Part shown: positions 49,596-58,312 of the stretch, piece after piece | How positions within the stretch are numbered: the stretch's first letter is position 1 | How the letters are laid out: each line of letters opens with the position of its first letter | Assembly (NCBI RefSeq): GCF_040549485.1 | Contig: NZ_JBEPTK010000005.1 | Coordinates: forward strand, 186,001 to 250,000 | From: Constrictibacter sp. MBR-5 | GTDB taxonomy: Bacteria > Pseudomonadota > Alphaproteobacteria > JAJUGE01 | Direction: 5' to 3' | DNA: 64,000 nucleotides | Notes under the pieces: model-generated | Seen by the model: only the letters and a program-made list of their open reading frames with translations | What the model was told of the DNA's origin: nothing | The model's database searches: none | Translations under genes and position numbers: made by a program

Positions 49596-50012
49596 ATGAG
49601 CGAACAGCAGCGTGACACGAGGGAACTACTCGAGCTGACGACTGAGATCGTCGCCGCCCACGTTTCGAACAATACAGTGGCCGTCAACGACCTGCCGGAC
49701 CTGATTCAGCAGATCTACCGTAGCCTCTCCACCGTCGGCGGCAACGGCGTCGCGGTGCCGGAGCGCCCGCAGCCGGCAGTTCCGATCCGCAAGTCGGTCA
49801 CCCCCGAGTACATCATCTGCCTCGAGGACGGCAAGAAGCTGAAGATGCTGAAGCGGCATCTGAAGACTGCTTACAACATGTCGCCCGAAGAGTACCGCGA
49901 GCGCTGGGGCCTCGGCTCGGACTATCCCATGGTCGCCCCGAACTATGCCGCGCAGCGCAGCAGTCTCGCGAAGAAGATCGGCCTCGGGACGAAGGCGCGC
50001 CGCCGCCGCTGA
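49596..50012 (+). CDS. mucR: MucR/Ros family transcriptional regulator
   Basis: The 138-residue regulator has an N-terminal helical oligomerisation region (RELLELTTEIVAAHVSNNTVAVNDLPDLIQQIYRSL) and a C-terminal DNA-binding domain (PEYIICLEDGKKLKMLKRHLKTAYNMSPEEYRERWGL). It lacks two of the four Ros zinc ligands: the C-L-E-C of Ros is C-L-E-D and the second His (H97) is a Tyr here, so zinc binding may be lost, as in some rhizobial homologues. It is an H-NS-like global regulator of exopolysaccharide and cell-cycle genes. A strong terminator hairpin follows the stop. Confidence 0.93.
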   Translation: MSEQQRDTRELLELTTEIVAAHVSNNTVAVNDLPDLIQQIYRSLSTVGGNGVAVPERPQPAVPIRKSVTPEYIICLEDGKKLKMLKRHLKTAYNMSPEEYRERWGLGSDYPMVAPNYAAQRSSLAKKIGLGTKARRRR

Positions 50013-50029
50013 TTTCGCGACCGTTCCGC

Positions 50030-50066
50030 AACGGCGCCGCGATCCCTTTTGGGTTGCGGCGCCGTT
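50030..50066 (+). terminator. Terminator of mucR
   Basis: AACGGCGCCGC (50030-50040) and GCGGCGCCGTT (50056-50066) form a perfect 11-bp stem; inside, CCC/GGG closes a TTTT loop. It begins 18 bases after the mucR stop. The T-run afterwards is short (TTTCGG). Confidence 0.65.
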
Positions 50067-50077
50067 TCGGTTATAAT
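50049..50077 (+). promoter_or_regulatory. Candidate promoter for olsB-olsA within the mucR terminator
   Basis: A perfect -10 TATAAT (50072-50077) follows TTGGGT (50049-50054) by 17 bases. The -35 box is formed by the loop and right arm of the mucR terminator. The leader to the olsB start would be about 219 bases long. Confidence 0.45.
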
Positions 50078-50302
50078 GGTCCTGGAGGATACGGTGGACG
50101 GCTGAGGCCGTGAATGCGGCGGGCGGTCGATTTGCCAACGTCGCACGCACGAGAAGTAAAAACAGGCAACCGCAGTAGCGCACCGTCGCGACCTCCGCAA
50201 ACAGCTCGCTGGGAGCGTCTGGCGCGTAATGGCTTTTCCACTGAGACGGGTACTGCAGCGTGGCCGGGTTCAGGCCCGCGGTTCGGACCGGCAGGAGCGA
50301 TG

Positions 50303-51175
50303 ATGACGGCGCCGCTGTTTCGGCCGATGTTGCCGCAAAAGGACGGGGAGCCTGCCGGCGACCGTTCCGGTCCTGCCGTCGCCATCCGGGTTGGGACCAT
50401 GGAGGTCCGGCTGGCCGAGAGCAGGGCCGAGATCGAGGCCGCGCAGGCCCTCCGGTACCGGATCTTCTACGAGGAGATGGCGGCACAGCCGACTGGCGAA
50501 ACGGCGCGTCTGCGGCTCGATGCGGATCGGTTCGACGAGCATTGCGAGCATCTGCTGGTCATCGACCATTCGCTCGGCGGCGGGGCGGAAGCCGTGGTGG
50601 GCACCTACAGGTTCCTGCGGCGCTCTCGCACGGCGCGGATCGGACGGTTCTACTCGGAGGACGAGTACGACATCCACCGGCTGCTGCACGGCGACGACGA
50701 GATCATGGAGGTCGGCCGGTCCTGCGTGGACATACGCTACCGACGACACCAGACGATGCAGCTGCTCTGGCGCGGCATCGCGCAGTACGTTCAGCATCAT
50801 GACGTCACCTTGATGTTCGGCTGTGCCAGTTTCCACGGCACCGATCCGGCCGAGCACGCGTTGCCCCTGAGCTTCCTATATTACGAACGGATGGCGCCGC
50901 TCGCATTGCGGCCGGAAGCGGTGCGCGACCGGTACGTCTCGATGCGCCTGATGGAGCGGGAGGCGGTGGATCAGAAGGCGGCAATCGCCGCGCTGCCGCC
51001 GCTGATCAAGGGGTATCTGCGTCTGGGCGGATTTGTCGGCGACGGTGCCGTCATCGACGAGCAGTTCAACACGACGGACGTGTGCGTGCTGGTCAAAACC
51101 GACCTAGTGACGAGCAAGTACGTCCGCCGCTACAACCGCGACGACGCGACCCGCGTTGCGGAACCCGACGCCTGA
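50303..51175 (+). CDS. olsB: Ornithine-acyl-ACP N-acyltransferase OlsB (GNAT)
   Basis: A 290-residue enzyme. It transfers a 3-hydroxyacyl group from ACP to ornithine, the first step of ornithine lipid synthesis. The core has the GNAT-like RLAESRAEIEAAQALRYRIFYEEM and the conserved EVGRSCVDIRYR, LWRGIAQYVQHHDVTLMFGCASFHGTDP and SMRLMEREAVDQKAAIAALPPLIKGYLRLGGFVGDGAVIDEQFNTTDVCV. I chose ATG 50303 (AGGAG five bases upstream). It is followed by olsA, overlapping by 20 bases. Expression may respond to phosphate, but no Pho box was identified. Confidence 0.93.
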   Translation: MTAPLFRPMLPQKDGEPAGDRSGPAVAIRVGTMEVRLAESRAEIEAAQALRYRIFYEEMAAQPTGETARLRLDADRFDEHCEHLLVIDHSLGGGAEAVVGTYRFLRRSRTARIGRFYSEDEYDIHRLLHGDDEIMEVGRSCVDIRYRRHQTMQLLWRGIAQYVQHHDVTLMFGCASFHGTDPAEHALPLSFLYYERMAPLALRPEAVRDRYVSMRLMEREAVDQKAAIAALPPLIKGYLRLGGFVGDGAVIDEQFNTTDVCVLVKTDLVTSKYVRRYNRDDATRVAEPDA

Positions 51176-52049
51176 CCTCGCGCGCGACGCAGCCGCAGCA
51201 GCAGAGCCTTTCCCCGTGACCTCCCGCGTTCGGTCGGCCGGCCGGCTATGCGTCTACCTTCTGCTGACTCTGGCGTTGATGCCGATTCAGGCCGCTCTGG
51301 TGGCGATCGGGTCCCCGTGGGCGGTGCGCCTTCCGGTTTTCTACCACAGGCTGTGCTGGCGCATCCTGGGCATCTCGGTCGAGGTGCGCGGCGAGATGTC
51401 CGCAGTGCGGCCCACGCTCTTCGTGGTGAACCACAGTTCCTATCTCGACATCATGGTCCTGGGCGGCCTGATTCCGGGGAGCTTCGTCTCGAAGGCCGAG
51501 GTCGCATCGTGGCCGCTGTTCGGGCAGCTGGCGAAGCTGCAGCGGACGGTCTTCATCGAGCGACAGGCACGGCGCGTGGCGTCGCAGCGGGACGCCCTCC
51601 AGGCACGGCTCGATGCCGGCGGAAACCTGATCCTGTTCCCGGAGGGCACCAGCAGCAACGGCAACCGTGTCCTGCCGTTCAAGAGCGCGCTGTTCAGTGT
51701 CGCGGAGCGGCGCGTCGACGGCGCGCCGCTGGCGGTTCAGCCGGTGTCGGTTGCCTATACGCGGATCGACGGCATGCCCGTCGGATACGTGCTGCGCCCG
51801 CTCTTCGCCTGGTATGGCGACATGGATCTGGCACCCCATCTATGGACGATGGCGGGCTGCGGCCGCCTGACCGTGACGGTCGAGTTCCACCCGACCGTCA
51901 GTTCCGGTGACTGGGCGACGCGGCGGGAGATGGCGGCGGCGTGCGGTCGCATGGTCTCCGACGGCGTATCGGCCGCGCTGCGCGGGGCTCGTTCGCTTGA
52001 CAGTGGCCGACGTTCGGATGATACGCTGAAGGAGAGGCTGGGGAGCTGA
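51156..52049 (+). CDS. olsA: Lyso-ornithine lipid O-acyltransferase OlsA
   Basis: The 297-residue membrane-bound acyltransferase of the PlsC family adds the second acyl chain to lyso-ornithine lipid. It has a hydrophobic N-terminal anchor (LCVYLLLTLALMPIQAALVAI), the catalytic H-x4-D motif in NHSSYLD, FVSKAEVASWPLFGQLAKLQRTVFIER and the FPEGTSSNG block. The start is taken as TTG 51156, which overlaps olsB by 20 bases; GTG 51216 is an alternative with no ribosome binding site. It pairs with olsB and precedes miaB, as in many alphaproteobacteria. Confidence 0.92.
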   Translation: MRNPTPDLARDAAAAAEPFPVTSRVRSAGRLCVYLLLTLALMPIQAALVAIGSPWAVRLPVFYHRLCWRILGISVEVRGEMSAVRPTLFVVNHSSYLDIMVLGGLIPGSFVSKAEVASWPLFGQLAKLQRTVFIERQARRVASQRDALQARLDAGGNLILFPEGTSSNGNRVLPFKSALFSVAERRVDGAPLAVQPVSVAYTRIDGMPVGYVLRPLFAWYGDMDLAPHLWTMAGCGRLTVTVEFHPTVSSGDWATRREMAAACGRMVSDGVSAALRGARSLDSGRRSDDTLKERLGS

Positions 52050-52088
52050 GCGCGGAGAGCGTGCTGCGCGAGGGACCCGGAAGCAGGA

Positions 52089-53480
52089 TTGGCGAAGAAG
52101 CTTTTTATAAAGACCTACGGCTGCCAGATGAACGTCTACGACTCCGCGCGCATGGCGGATGTCCTGGCGCCTCTCGGCTATGAGCCCGTCGATGCGCCCG
52201 ATGGGGCCGACATGGTCATCCTCAACACCTGCCACATTCGCGAGAAGGCTGCCGAGAAGGTGTTCTCGGAACTCGGCCGGTTGCGGTCGCTGAAGGAACT
52301 CAAGCAGGCCGACGGCGGGATGATCATCGCCGTCGCCGGTTGCGTCGCCCAGGCCGAGGGCGAGGAGATCCTGCGCCGGGCGCCGAGCGTCGACATCGTG
52401 CTCGGCCCGCAGACCTATCACCGGCTGCCGGAGATGGTCGCGCGCGCGGCGCGGGCCGGCGGGGGCGTCCTCGACACCGACTTCCCGGTGGAGCCGAAGT
52501 TCGACCACCTGCCCGAGATGCATGCGCCGCGCGGCATCGGCGCTTTCCTCACTATCCAGGAAGGATGCGACAAGTTCTGCTCCTTCTGCGTCGTCCCCTA
52601 TACGCGCGGTGCCGAGTTTTCGCGGCCAGTGGCGGCCGTCGAGGCCGAGGCACGCCAGCTTGTGGCCCAGGGCACGCGGGAGATCACGCTGCTCGGGCAG
52701 AACGTGAACGCGTATAGCGGGGAGGGGCCCGACGGGCGCCCCTGGGGTCTCGCCCGGCTGGCATGGCGCCTCGCGGAGATCGACGGTCTGGTCGGCATCC
52801 GCTATACGACTTCGCATCCGCGCGACATGGACGACGCGCTCATCGCCGCGCACGGCGACCTGCCGGCGCTGATGCCGTTCCTGCATCTCCCGGTGCAGTC
52901 GGGATCGGACCGCATCCTGGCCGCAATGAACAGGAAGCACACCGCCGACGATTATCGGCGCATCGTCGACCGGCTGCGCGCGGTGCGGCCGGACATCGCG
53001 ATGGCATCTGACTTCATCGTGGGATTCCCCGAGGAGAGCGACGCCGACTTCGCCGAGACGATGCGCCTGGTGCGCGACATCGGGTTCGCGTCGGCCTATT
53101 CGTTCAAGTACAGCGCACGTCCCGGCACGCCCGCCGCCTCCAAGCGCTACGGCCATGTCGACGAGGCGGTGAAGGCGGAGCGTCTGGCGGAACTCCAGGC
53201 GCTGCTCGACCAGCAGCAGGATGCATTCAACCGTGCCTGCGAGGGACGCGTCCTGCCCGTGCTGCTGGATCGCCGCGGCCGCCGGGATGGACAGCTGGTC
53301 GGCCGCAGTCCCTTCATGCAGGCCGTCCATGTCGATGCGCCGGACGCATGGCTTGGCACCGTCGTCGACGTCGCCGTCACCGGCCGCACGACCCACGGGT
53401 TGACCGGCGAAGTGGCCGCGGCAACCGGAACAGCCCTCCCAGCCGGGCGGGTGCACGCCAGGGAGGCCTTGGCCGGGTGA
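52089..53480 (+). CDS. miaB: tRNA-2-methylthio-N6-dimethylallyladenosine synthase MiaB
   Basis: The 463-residue radical-SAM methylthiotransferase makes ms2i6A37. It has three N-terminal cluster cysteines ([26 protein letters not shown]) and the radical-SAM motif [13 protein letters not shown] domain (about 385-450) ends the protein. The start is TTG 52089, preceded by AGGA. It overlaps phoH by GTGA. miaB-phoH-ybeY-corC-lnt is the usual alphaproteobacterial order, so translational coupling through the block is likely. Confidence 0.96.
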   Translation: MAKKLFIKTYGCQMNVYDSARMADVLAPLGYEPVDAPDGADMVILNTCHIREKAAEKVFSELGRLRSLKELKQADGGMIIAVAGCVAQAEGEEILRRAPSVDIVLGPQTYHRLPEMVARAARAGGGVLDTDFPVEPKFDHLPEMHAPRGIGAFLTIQEGCDKFCSFCVVPYTRGAEFSRPVAAVEAEARQLVAQGTREITLLGQNVNAYSGEGPDGRPWGLARLAWRLAEIDGLVGIRYTTSHPRDMDDALIAAHGDLPALMPFLHLPVQSGSDRILAAMNRKHTADDYRRIVDRLRAVRPDIAMASDFIVGFPEESDADFAETMRLVRDIGFASAYSFKYSARPGTPAASKRYGHVDEAVKAERLAELQALLDQQQDAFNRACEGRVLPVLLDRRGRRDGQLVGRSPFMQAVHVDAPDAWLGTVVDVAVTGRTTHGLTGEVAAATGTALPAGRVHAREALAG

Positions 53481-54484
53481 GTCCCACCTCGCACTCTTCC
53501 GAACTGATCCACCTCGAGTTCGACGACAACAAGCTGTTGCCGGCCCTGTACGGCGAGCACGACCGCAATCTGGCGCGGATCGAGCAGTCGCTGCAGGTCG
53601 CTGCGGCGTCCCGGGGCAACCGCCTCGCCATCAGCGGCCCGGTCTCTTCCGTGGAAGCGGCACGGTCGGCCCTGACCCTGCTGTACGACCGCCTTAAGCG
53701 CGGGCTGGATGTCGGTCCGGCCGACGTCGACGGCGCCGTACGCCTCGCCCTTTCCGCATCCGCCCGGCCGACCGATGCCGGGGGCGGCGACGATGCCATC
53801 ACCATCCGGACGCGCAAACGCGCGATCACGCCGCGTTCGCCGGTACAGGCCGACTATATCCGCGCGCTGCGCAGCCACGATCTGACCTTCGGACTGGGCC
53901 CGGCCGGGACCGGCAAGACGTACCTCGCCGTTGCCGCGGCCGTCGAACTGATGGCGGCGGGCGAGGTCGAGCGGATCATACTCTCGCGCCCCGCCGTCGA
54001 GGCGGGGGAGCGGCTGGGCTTTCTCCCGGGCGACCTGCGCGAAAAGGTCGACCCCTATCTGCGCCCGCTCTATGACGCCCTGCACGACATGCTGCCGGGC
54101 GACCAGGTGGTGCGGCGGCTCGACGACGGCGACATCGAGGTCGCGCCGCTTGCCTTCATGCGGGGGCGCACGCTGGCGCACGCCTTCGTCATCCTGGACG
54201 AGGCACAGAACACGACGCCCGTGCAGATGAAGATGTTCCTGACGCGGTTCGGCGAGCGCTCGCGGATGGTCGTCACCGGCGACCTCAGCCAGGTGGATCT
54301 GCCGCGCGGCCAGCGGTCGGGGCTGCGCGACGCACTGGAAGTTCTTGCCGGCGTAGATGGCGTCGGCTTCGTGAACTTCACGCACAACGACGTCGTCCGT
54401 CATCCGCTGGTCACCCGGATCGTCCGGGCCTACGACCGCCGCGATGCCGGGACCGCCCAGAGTGGCGACCCCGATGGCGCGTGA
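53477..54484 (+). CDS. phoH: PhoH family ATPase (YbeZ)
   Basis: The 335-residue ATPase has a Walker A motif [19 protein letters not shown], the Walker B region [11 protein letters not shown] and [56 protein letters not shown], all typical of PhoH/YbeZ. It is thought to act with YbeY on rRNA. Start GTG 53477 overlaps miaB as GTGA; it overlaps ybeY by 11 bases. An N-terminal KH-like region (residues 1-100) is less conserved. Confidence 0.95.
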   Translation: MSPTSHSSELIHLEFDDNKLLPALYGEHDRNLARIEQSLQVAAASRGNRLAISGPVSSVEAARSALTLLYDRLKRGLDVGPADVDGAVRLALSASARPTDAGGGDDAITIRTRKRAITPRSPVQADYIRALRSHDLTFGLGPAGTGKTYLAVAAAVELMAAGEVERIILSRPAVEAGERLGFLPGDLREKVDPYLRPLYDALHDMLPGDQVVRRLDDGDIEVAPLAFMRGRTLAHAFVILDEAQNTTPVQMKMFLTRFGERSRMVVTGDLSQVDLPRGQRSGLRDALEVLAGVDGVGFVNFTHNDVVRHPLVTRIVRAYDRRDAGTAQSGDPDGA

Positions 54485-54989
54485 TCCCGACATAGACGTC
54501 GGCATCGACGATCCCGCCTGGTCGGCGGCTCTTCCCGACTATGAGAGCATCTGCCGGCGGGCGGCGGTCGCGGCGGCCGCCGTGCGTTCCGAGCCGCAGG
54601 AAGCCGCGGAGATCGCGCTGATGCTGACCGGCGACGCTGCGGTTCGCGACCTCAACCGCACATATCGTCACATGGACAAGGCGACAAACGTGCTTTCGTT
54701 TCCCGGAGATGCCGATGCGACGCCGGCCGGGCACCCGCGGATGCTGGGCGACGTCGTTCTGGCCTACGGGACCGTCTCTGGCGAGGCGGAGGCGCAAGGC
54801 AAGCCGCTGGCGGACCACGTGACGCACCTCGTCGTCCACGGCGTGCTCCACCTGCTTGGGTTCGACCATGAGGAGGACGACGAGGCGGCGGAGATGGAGG
54901 GCCTGGAAGTGCGGATCCTGGCCCAGCTCGGCATTCCCGATCCCTATCAGGAGGCGGCCGTGATACGGCACGAGGCCGTGGAGCGATGA
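54474..54989 (+). CDS. ybeY: Endoribonuclease YbeY
   Basis: The 171-residue metalloprotein has the H-x3-H-x5-H zinc motif: His122, His126 and His132 in HLVVHGVLHLLGFDHEEDD. NRTYRHMDKATNVLSFP is the other family landmark. It is involved in 16S rRNA 3' end maturation and 70S quality control. The start ATG lies inside the end of phoH, and the stop overlaps the next gene as ATGA. Confidence 0.96.
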   Translation: MARDPDIDVGIDDPAWSAALPDYESICRRAAVAAAAVRSEPQEAAEIALMLTGDAAVRDLNRTYRHMDKATNVLSFPGDADATPAGHPRMLGDVVLAYGTVSGEAEAQGKPLADHVTHLVVHGVLHLLGFDHEEDDEAAEMEGLEVRILAQLGIPDPYQEAAVIRHEAVER

Positions 54990-55894
54990 ACGGCACTCAG
55001 GACAGCGAAGGCTCGGACAGTAGGCGGGCCGCCGGCGAAAGCGGGCGGCGCCCCTGGTGGAAGGACTTCTGGCGCATGACGCGGCGCCGGAACGGCGACG
55101 GCTCCTTGCGCGACACGCTCGAGGAGCTGATCGAGCGGCACGAGGAGGACGAGCATCCCATCGATCCGGCGGAGCGGGTTCTTCTGGAGAACACGCTGCG
55201 GCTGCGGAACGTCACGGCCGAGGACATCTCGGTGCCGCGGGCCGACATCGTCGCGGTGGAGATAGACACCAGCCTCGACGACGTCATCGCGGTGATGGGG
55301 ACCAGCCTCCATTCGCGGCTGCCCGTCTATCGCAAGAACCTCGACGATGTCGTCGGCATGGTTCACGTGAAGGACGTTCTGGTCCAGGCGCGGCAGGAGG
55401 CGCCGGCGCCGCTCTCCGCGCTGATCAAGCAGGTGCTCTTCATCTCGCCGTCGATGCGGGTCCTCGACCTGCTGCTGCAGATGCGCCTGTCGCGAATCCA
55501 CATGGCCCTCGTCGTCGACGAGTATGGCGGCATCGACGGCCTGGTCACGATCGAGAACATCGTCGAGGAGATCGTCGGCGAGATCCGCGACGAGCACGAG
55601 ATCGCGGAAAGCCCGCAGATCACGTCCAGGCCCGACGGCACGATGATCGCCGATGCGCGCGTGTCGCTCGAGGATTTCGAGGAGGTGGTCGGCCCGGTCC
55701 TGACGGACGAAGAGCGCGAAGACATCGACACGCTCGGCGGGCTCGTCTTCACGCTGATCGGCAGGGTGCCGACACGCGGTGAACTCGTCACCCACACCTC
55801 CGGTATCGAGTTCGAGGTCTTGGAAGGGGATCCGCGGCGGCTGAAGAAGCTGCGGATCAGAAACATTCCCCGCCTCACCGCGGCCGCCGAGTGA
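54986..55894 (+). CDS. CorC/HlyC family protein with tandem CBS domains
   Basis: The 302-residue protein has no membrane domain. After a basic N-terminus it holds the segment VTAEDISVPRADIVAVEIDTSLDDVIAVMGTSLHSRLPVY and a second CBS motif (ALIKQVLFISPSMRVLDLLLQMRLSRIHMALVVDEYGG). The C-terminal CorC_HlyC domain follows (DTLGGLVFTLIGRVPTRGELV). This matches CorC/YbeX, often linked to Mg2+/Co2+ homeostasis and ribosome function. It overlaps both neighbours (ATGA and GTGA). Confidence 0.94.
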   Translation: MNGTQDSEGSDSRRAAGESGRRPWWKDFWRMTRRRNGDGSLRDTLEELIERHEEDEHPIDPAERVLLENTLRLRNVTAEDISVPRADIVAVEIDTSLDDVIAVMGTSLHSRLPVYRKNLDDVVGMVHVKDVLVQARQEAPAPLSALIKQVLFISPSMRVLDLLLQMRLSRIHMALVVDEYGGIDGLVTIENIVEEIVGEIRDEHEIAESPQITSRPDGTMIADARVSLEDFEEVVGPVLTDEEREDIDTLGGLVFTLIGRVPTRGELVTHTSGIEFEVLEGDPRRLKKLRIRNIPRLTAAAE

Positions 55895-57540
55895 TCCCGG
55901 GAGACCGGCGGTCGGCAGCGCCCTGGGACGCGCGGCTGCACGGCACTCTGACCAGGCTTGCGCGCCGTTGCGCCGGCCTCGAAGGCTGGCGCCGCTGGCT
56001 CGTGGCATGGGGCGCCGGCGCGGCTGCCGCTCTGGCCATGCCGCCCATCGGGCTGGTGCCGGTCCTGTTCTTCGCCTTCCCGGTCCTGGTCTGGCTCGTG
56101 GACGGCGCCCAACGGCGGAGGGCTGCCTTCGCCGTCGGGTGGTGGTTCGGCTTCGGCTACTTCGTCGTCGGACTCTACTGGATTTCCAACGCTCTGCTCG
56201 TCGATCCGGAGCAGTTCGCCTGGCTGATTCCGTTTGCCGTGTGCGGTCTGCCGGCTCTCCTGGCCATCTTCACCGGCCTCGCGACGCTGACCTCCGCGCT
56301 GTGGCGGGGCAGGGGGCCGGGACGGGTGCTGCTGCTGGCCGCCTCGTGGAGCGCGATGGAATGGCTGCGCGGCCACGCCTTCACGGGATTCCCTTGGAAT
56401 CTCCTAGGCTATGCGTGGGCGGACTCGGCGGCGATGCTCCAGGTGACCTCGGTAGTAGGCATCTATGGCCTCAGCCTGCTGACCGTGCTCGCCGCGGCGG
56501 CGCCCGCGGCCCTCGCCGATCCGCACGGCGACTCCGACGCGCGGCGCGCCTGGATTCTGCCGGCGGCCGCACTCGCGATGCTCGCGGTGCTCTGGGCCGG
56601 CGGGATGGCGCGGCTGTCGGAACCGGCAGTCGGGAGCGTCGACGGCGTACGACTCCGCATCGTTCAGGCCAACATTCCGCAGAGCCTGAAGTGGGACGAT
56701 TCGCAACGTGTCGCCAATGTGCGCCGCTACCTGGATATGAGCGCTGCACCGGCTGCGCCGGGGACGCCGCCACCGACGCACATCGTCTGGCCGGAGACGG
56801 CCGTGCCGTTCTTTCTCAATGCCGAACCGCAGGTAATTGCGGCGCTCGCACAGGTTGCGCCGCCGGGCGGGGCGTTGATTACCGGCGCGCCACGCATAGA
56901 GCGCGGCGTCGCTTCCGGCGAGCATGGCGGCACGCGGATCTGGAACAGCGTCATCTCGATCGATTCGACGGGTGCCATCGTCGCGACATACGACAAGTTC
57001 CACCTCGTGCCGTTCGGCGAATACGTGCCGTTCCGATCGGTCCTGGGGTTGGCGAAGATAACGCCTGGGACAGTCGATTTCTCCGCCGGTCCCGGGCCAC
57101 GGACGCTCGACATTCCCGGGGCCCCACCGGTCAGCCCACTGGTATGTTACGAGGCCATCTTTCCGGGCAGGGTGACCGAGCCTGAGCCGCCGCCCGCTTG
57201 GCTGCTCAACGTCACCAACGACGCGTGGTACGGCCGTAGCGCCGGGCCCTATCAGCATCTGCAGATTGCCCGGGTCCGGGCGGTGGAACAGGGTCTGCCG
57301 CTCGTCCGCGCGGCAAACACCGGGATCTCGGCCATCATCGACCCTCACGGCCGTGTGGTGGAGCGCCTGCCGCTCGGCGAAACCGGGGTCATCGACGCTG
57401 CGCTGCCGGCGCCGATCGCTACCGGCACCGTATATGCGCGGTTGGGCGACACCATCTTCGCAGCGATGCTCCTCTTCGTATTCGGCGGCAGCTACAAGTT
57501 GCGCCATGGCTGGCAAAGGCGCGTTGTCGGAGGAGGCTGA
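55891..57540 (+). CDS. lnt: Apolipoprotein N-acyltransferase
   Basis: The 549-residue inner-membrane enzyme completes lipoprotein maturation. It has about seven membrane segments before a periplasmic nitrilase-like domain. The catalytic triad residues lie in WPETAVPFFL (Glu), YDKFHLVPFGEYVPF (Lys) and VCYEAIFPG (Cys). A last membrane helix follows at the C-terminus (TIFAAMLLFVFGGSYKL). Start GTG 55891 overlaps corC as GTGA. The next gene is an XRE regulator 100 bases away. Confidence 0.96.
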   Translation: MIPGDRRSAAPWDARLHGTLTRLARRCAGLEGWRRWLVAWGAGAAAALAMPPIGLVPVLFFAFPVLVWLVDGAQRRRAAFAVGWWFGFGYFVVGLYWISNALLVDPEQFAWLIPFAVCGLPALLAIFTGLATLTSALWRGRGPGRVLLLAASWSAMEWLRGHAFTGFPWNLLGYAWADSAAMLQVTSVVGIYGLSLLTVLAAAAPAALADPHGDSDARRAWILPAAALAMLAVLWAGGMARLSEPAVGSVDGVRLRIVQANIPQSLKWDDSQRVANVRRYLDMSAAPAAPGTPPPTHIVWPETAVPFFLNAEPQVIAALAQVAPPGGALITGAPRIERGVASGEHGGTRIWNSVISIDSTGAIVATYDKFHLVPFGEYVPFRSVLGLAKITPGTVDFSAGPGPRTLDIPGAPPVSPLVCYEAIFPGRVTEPEPPPAWLLNVTNDAWYGRSAGPYQHLQIARVRAVEQGLPLVRAANTGISAIIDPHGRVVERLPLGETGVIDAALPAPIATGTVYARLGDTIFAAMLLFVFGGSYKLRHGWQRRVVGGG

Positions 57541-57640
57541 ATCAAACGCGTCCCGCGCTCAACCTTCGGGCGAGACAAGCTGCGCATACGATGGTAGGTT
57601 CCGGCGCGATGGTTGCGTTTGTCCATAGGAGTCGATCGAA

Positions 57641-58102
57641 GTGAGCGCAGCAGAGGCTACCGCACCGCCGCCAAAGAAGCCCCGCAGCAAGCCGCGGCGT
57701 ACGCGCGGAAAGCCCAACCACGTCGACATTCATGTCGGCAGCCGTGTCCGGCAGCGGCGTACCCTGCTCGGCATGAGTCAGGAGAAGCTCGCCGATGCTC
57801 TCGGACTGACCTTCCAGCAGGTTCAGAAGTACGAGCGCGGTGCCAACCGGATCGGCGCCGGGCGGCTCTACGAATTGAGCAAGGCTCTCGACGTCCCGGT
57901 CTCCTACTTTTTCGAAGAACTGAGCGACGGACAGACGGGGCTGCGTGAAGAGGCGGCGGCCTACGGAGAGGATCCGATGGCGCGTCGCGAGACGCTTCTA
58001 CTGGTGCGTGCGTATTACGGGATCGGAGAACAGGCAGTTCGCCGTCGCGTGCTCGATCTGATGAAGTCACTGGGGGCGGAAGCCGCGCCGGAAGAGGTGT
58101 GA
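57641..58102 (+). CDS. XRE family transcriptional regulator
   Basis: The 153-residue protein has a lysine/arginine-rich N-terminus and a clear HTH_3 domain at about 30-90 (VRQRRTLLGMSQEKLADALGLTFQQVQKYERGANRIGAGRLYELSKAL). A helical C-terminal part follows. Homologues commonly sit between lnt and metK in alphaproteobacteria. Start GTG 57641, with TAGGAGTCGATCGAA upstream. Its targets are unknown; it lies directly before metK, so a link to methionine/SAM metabolism is possible but not shown. Confidence 0.9.
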   Translation: MSAAEATAPPPKKPRSKPRRTRGKPNHVDIHVGSRVRQRRTLLGMSQEKLADALGLTFQQVQKYERGANRIGAGRLYELSKALDVPVSYFFEELSDGQTGLREEAAAYGEDPMARRETLLLVRAYYGIGEQAVRRRVLDLMKSLGAEAAPEEV

Positions 58103-58137
58103 CGACCGTGTGAAATCGTCGTCAGGACGGTGGGGAC

Positions 58138-58166
58138 TTGACGTTTCCAGGCATTTCTTGCATCAA
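58138..58166 (+). promoter_or_regulatory. Candidate metK promoter
   Basis: TTGACG (58138-58143) and CATCAA (58161-58166) are 17 bases apart. The -35 box matches five of six positions, the -10 box only two. The leader from the predicted start (about 58173) to metK is 140 bases. Confidence 0.3.
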
Positions 58167-58172
58167 GGCGGC

Positions 58173-58299
58173 CCGTCGTCTGTCGCTGAGGGCAGACGGC
58201 GGCCGCCGCCGGCACCACGCGGTTCCGGCGGTTCGCTGTGCGTCCGCTGGTCGGGCGCCCTCGTTACGAACGACCGAAGGCGCCGGCCCGCGGGCCGGC
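58173..58299 (+). promoter_or_regulatory. Structured leader of metK with mutually exclusive helices
   Basis: Hairpin I: 58173-58182 with 58193-58202, 10 bp including one G-T. Hairpin III: GGCGCC 58254-58259 with GGCGCC 58279-58284, enclosing TCGTT/AACGA (58261-58265, 58269-58273). Hairpin II: a perfect palindrome GCCGGCCCGCGGGCCGGC at 58282-58299, ending two bases before the Shine-Dalgarno AAGGAG (58302-58307). Hairpins II and III share 58282-58284, so they exclude each other, which suggests a switch. No known SAM riboswitch class was matched. Confidence 0.4.
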
Positions 58300-58312
58300 A
58301 CAAGGAGTGTAC

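Noticed and set aside
50114-50302. 62-residue N-terminal extension of olsB
   Set aside because: It has no homology pattern, and AGGAG precedes ATG 50303. The region is better seen as leader.
58103-58312. Known SAM-II or SAM/SAH riboswitch before metK
   Set aside because: I could not recognise the conserved cores of these classes, so the leader is reported only as an uncharacterised structure.
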